From Flavobacterium resistens (GTDB taxonomy: Bacteria; Bacteroidota; Bacteroidia; Flavobacteriales; Flavobacteriaceae), in assembly GCF_900182645.1 (NCBI RefSeq), contig NZ_FXTA01000006.1:124001-188000 (forward strand): a stretch of 64,000 bases of DNA, read 5' to 3'. Positions within the stretch are counted from its first letter, which is position 1. Every line of letters starts with the position of its first letter. Below are positions 62,156-64,000 of this stretch, in pieces. A program made the position numbers and the translations under genes. The notes under the pieces are model-generated. The model was not told the origin of the DNA, ran no database searches, and saw only the letters and a list, made by a program, of their open reading frames with translations.

Positions 62156-63188
62156 AATTTCTATCAATAAAATTAAAAGGCACTTTATATTCTCCTTTTT
62201 CTTTATTTAAAATCATTCGTGCTGCTGTTTCTCCCATGACGTTGAAGTCGGTTGACATAACTGTGATGCCTAATAATTCTTTTAATGGTGTATCGTTATA
62301 AGAGATTACGCCGATTTCTTTTCCTAAAATATATTCTTCATCGCGAATCTGTTTCATTAAATTCACAAGATCAGATTCTTCAATAGTAATAAATAAATCG
62401 CCTTTTTTCAGAATCATATCATCATAAACTTCGCTCAAAATCTCAAAATTGATTTCGTGTTCCACACAAAATTTTCTGAATCCGTGCAAGATTCTTCTTG
62501 GATAAGGATAAACCGCTTTTTCAGGATAAACCAAAATCAACCTTTTGTATTTGGTAATTTTCGATAAACCTTCTTTTAGCGCATTGTAAATATCATTCTC
62601 AAAATCCTGATAAATTTTGATGATTTCGCCTTCCATTCCGAGTTTGATATTGTCCATAATGACCAATTTCTCTTTTGGAATGCGCTCGATTGCTTTTACA
62701 ACTTCATCAGTAAAACTCAAATGTTTTAATTCATCTGTTTTGAAATGTGTAGTAATGACATAATAATCGTAAGCGCCTTCAAATTTATCAAGAAGATTCA
62801 AAAACAAAGTTTCATCACAATGATATATATGTAAATCAGTATGCGCATTTGCACCAACAGTATTAATAAAAGAGCTGTAAGTTTTCATTTTATATGCGCT
62901 CAATTTATTGAATAAAAAAAGCACATTTACCTTCGATTCCAGTTTTGTTCGGGTAATATAATAGCCTTTTCCTCGAATAGAAGAAATGATTTTTCGTTCT
63001 TTTAATATGTTATAGGCCTTTTCGACAGTATCGCGAGACATATAAAACTCCTCGCTGAAACTATTAATTGAAGGTATTTTTTGATTTATTTTTAGATTTC
63101 CGTTGGCAATATTCTGTAAAATTGAATCTACAATCTGCTTGTATTTTGGAACCCTTGAATCTTCATCAATTTTAATAAGTTTAATCAT
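62148..63188 (-). CDS. GntR-type HTH regulator with LacI-like sensor domain
   Basis: A 346-residue regulator with a GntR-type winged helix (about 10-75: YKQIVDSILQNIANGNLKIN, SEEFYMSRDTVEKAYNIL, SSIRGKGYYI) joined to a periplasmic-binding-protein-like sensor (about 88-346). This hybrid architecture is that of AraR-like sugar repressors. It is divergent from rhaT, with one tandem-repeat operator between the two genes, so L-rhamnose or a derivative is a reasonable effector. Whether it recognises the tandem repeats is not settled: GntR proteins usually bind palindromes and often repress, while the site geometry suggests activation. Confidence 0.9.
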   Translation of the reverse strand: MIKLIKIDEDSRVPKYKQIVDSILQNIANGNLKINQKIPSINSFSEEFYMSRDTVEKAYNILKERKIISSIRGKGYYITRTKLESKVNVLFLFNKLSAYKMKTYSSFINTVGANAHTDLHIYHCDETLFLNLLDKFEGAYDYYVITTHFKTDELKHLSFTDEVVKAIERIPKEKLVIMDNIKLGMEGEIIKIYQDFENDIYNALKEGLSKITKYKRLILVYPEKAVYPYPRRILHGFRKFCVEHEINFEILSEVYDDMILKKGDLFITIEESDLVNLMKQIRDEEYILGKEIGVISYNDTPLKELLGITVMSTDFNVMGETAARMILNKEKGEYKVPFNFIDRNSI

Positions 63189-63575
63189 TTTGCAGGTATT
63201 GAAAATTATGCTGAAAAATTTACAAGTATAATTTTGAATTAAAATTTGGATATAAAGTTTTACTTAAAACCTGATAAAGTGTTGTAATTGCTACTTTTCT
63301 CACAAAATATCTCAAATTAAATAAGGCTAGTTTTATGTTTTTGGAGATTTGCTTAAATATTACAAATTGAAGATATAATAATTACGAAATCGATTGCTAA
63401 AATAGAAATTTTAAATTTATTTTTCTACTTAAAAACCATTCTTCTTCGCAATATTCTTTGGTTTTAACATAATTCCTAAAATCATAAAGGATAGTACAGG
63501 ACAGTTTTCTTTTTTACATTCTCTTATTTTACAAAACCAGATTAACTATCAATAACCACAAACTAAATTTAATAA
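63189..63575. other. 387-bp divergent gap, GntR-type gene and rhaT
   Basis: A+T-rich. The only motif I can support is the tandem-repeat operator at 63486-63505. CGAAATCGATTGCT near 63385 matches the LacI palindrome in about 10 of 14 positions, too weak to call. Confidence 0.5.
63486..63505 (+). promoter_or_regulatory. Tandem-repeat operator upstream of rhaT
   Basis: AAAGGATAGT and ACAGGACAGT with a 10-bp period, 70 bp before the rhaT start. A possible -7 element, TATTTTAC, lies 19 bp on but is a poor match to TAnnTTTG. Confidence 0.65.
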
Positions 63576-64000
63576 ATGGAATCATTACTAGGTATTATTT
63601 TTCACTCCATTGGAGGTTTCTCTTCGGGCAGTTTTTATATGCCTTTTAAGAAAGTTAAAAATTGGGCTTGGGAAAGCTACTGGCTTATAGGAGGATTTTT
63701 CTCTTGGCTAATTGTGCCGCCAATTGCTGCTTATTTAACTATTCCAAATTTTACCGAAATTATCGCAACAGCTGCTCCATCAGTTAAAGCATTAGCATTT
63801 ACAATGGGATTGATTTGGGGAATAGGAGGACTTACTTATGGCCTTGGTGTTCGCTATTTGGGAATGTCATTGGGGAATTCGATTACTTTAGGATTCTGTT
63901 CTGCTTTTGGCGCTTTGATTCCACCAATTTACTATAATTTCAATGCAGTAGAAGGCAAAGAATCAATCAGTGATATGTTTGCGAATTCAGGCGGACAAAT
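63576..64000 (+). CDS. rhaT: L-rhamnose-proton symporter RhaT (5' part, runs off the window)
   Basis: The open frame from the ATG at 63576 continues past the last base, so only the first 141 residues are visible. They match RhaT: MESLLGIIFHSIGGFSSGSF, PFKKVKNWAWESYWLIGG with the conserved PFKKVK-W-WE block, a hydrophobic helix with SWLIVPPIAA, MGLIWGIGGLTYGLGVRYLG and SLGNSITLGF. RhaT is an inner-membrane carrier for L-rhamnose. Its position next to a sugar-sensing regulator and its tandem-repeat operator place rhamnose uptake under the same control as the SusC/SusD pairs. Confidence 0.93.
   Translation, partial: MESLLGIIFHSIGGFSSGSFYMPFKKVKNWAWESYWLIGGFFSWLIVPPIAAYLTIPNFTEIIATAAPSVKALAFTMGLIWGIGGLTYGLGVRYLGMSLGNSITLGFCSAFGALIPPIYYNFNAVEGKESISDMFANSGGQ

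Noticed and set aside
63380..63400. Possible LacI-type palindrome CGAAATCGATTGCT before rhaT
   Set aside because: Only about 10 of 14 positions fit and the outer TGTAA/TTACA half-sites are broken. ATCGAT alone is common in A+T-rich DNA.
1..64000. tRNA, rRNA, insertion sequences, prophage genes
   Set aside because: I found no cloverleaf-like sequence, rRNA segment, transposase or phage-like protein in the window.

Overview
The window is A+T-rich DNA from a member of the Bacteroidota, most likely Flavobacterium or a close relative. The evidence is two adjacent SusC/SusD pairs, a PorP/SprF-family gene, an Hc1-type histone-like gene, promoters of the TAnnTTTG type, and flavobacterial intergenic palindromes. 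Almost every gene belongs to one large pectin locus. Its enzyme set points to homogalacturonan and rhamnogalacturonan I (RG-I), including acetylated forms and galactose- or arabinose-bearing side chains.

Layout. (1) 13-1632: altronate dehydratase (uxaA), the tail of a galacturonate catabolic operon. (2) 1781-2809 (-): LacI-family regulator, divergent from a rightward enzyme run at 3097-12909: GH28, esterase, GH105, GH43, a PL10-CE8 fusion, GH28 and CE12. (3) 13314-14228: an orphan PorP/SprF-like gene. (4) 23212 leftward to 14512: GH106, GH105, GH2 and an esterase-GH43 fusion, tightly packed. (5) 23661-34493: two tandem SusC/SusD cassettes with the same leader and terminator design. (6) 34809-47501: a rightward run of SGNH-type esterase, beta-propeller hydrolase, rhamnose mutarotase, DUF4861, GH105, PL22-like, GH43, GH28 and GH115. 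(7) 47725-47901: histone-like gene. (8) 54027 leftward to 48027: SGNH esterase, GH2 and a double-domain SGNH esterase. (9) 54281-61918: two large poorly characterised proteins, then PL11 RG-I lyase. (10) 62148-63188 (-): GntR/LacI-hybrid regulator, divergent from rhaT, which runs off the window end.

How it fits together. Secreted lyases, GH28 enzymes and esterases open and deacetylate pectin. The SusC/SusD pairs import oligosaccharides. Periplasmic GH105, GH106, GH2, GH43 and GH115 enzymes trim them. Rhamnose then enters through RhaT with RhaM mutarotation, and galacturonate feeds the UxaA route.

Regulation. Two operator codes are visible. The first is a LacI-type palindrome, TGTAATCGATTACA, at the lacI/GH28 divergent promoters and far upstream of the second susC. 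The second is a tandem direct repeat, ACAGGAYAST twice with a 10-bp period, at eight places. In six of these a TAnnTTT(G/A) promoter element begins after exactly 18 bp, which suggests an activator-binding site. One of the six copies drives no gene: it is followed within about 100 bp by a strong terminator, so it predicts a co-regulated small RNA at about 34618-34712. The intergenic spaces also hold a modular family of 8-bp-period arrays, short hairpins and long palindromes placed directly after stop codons.
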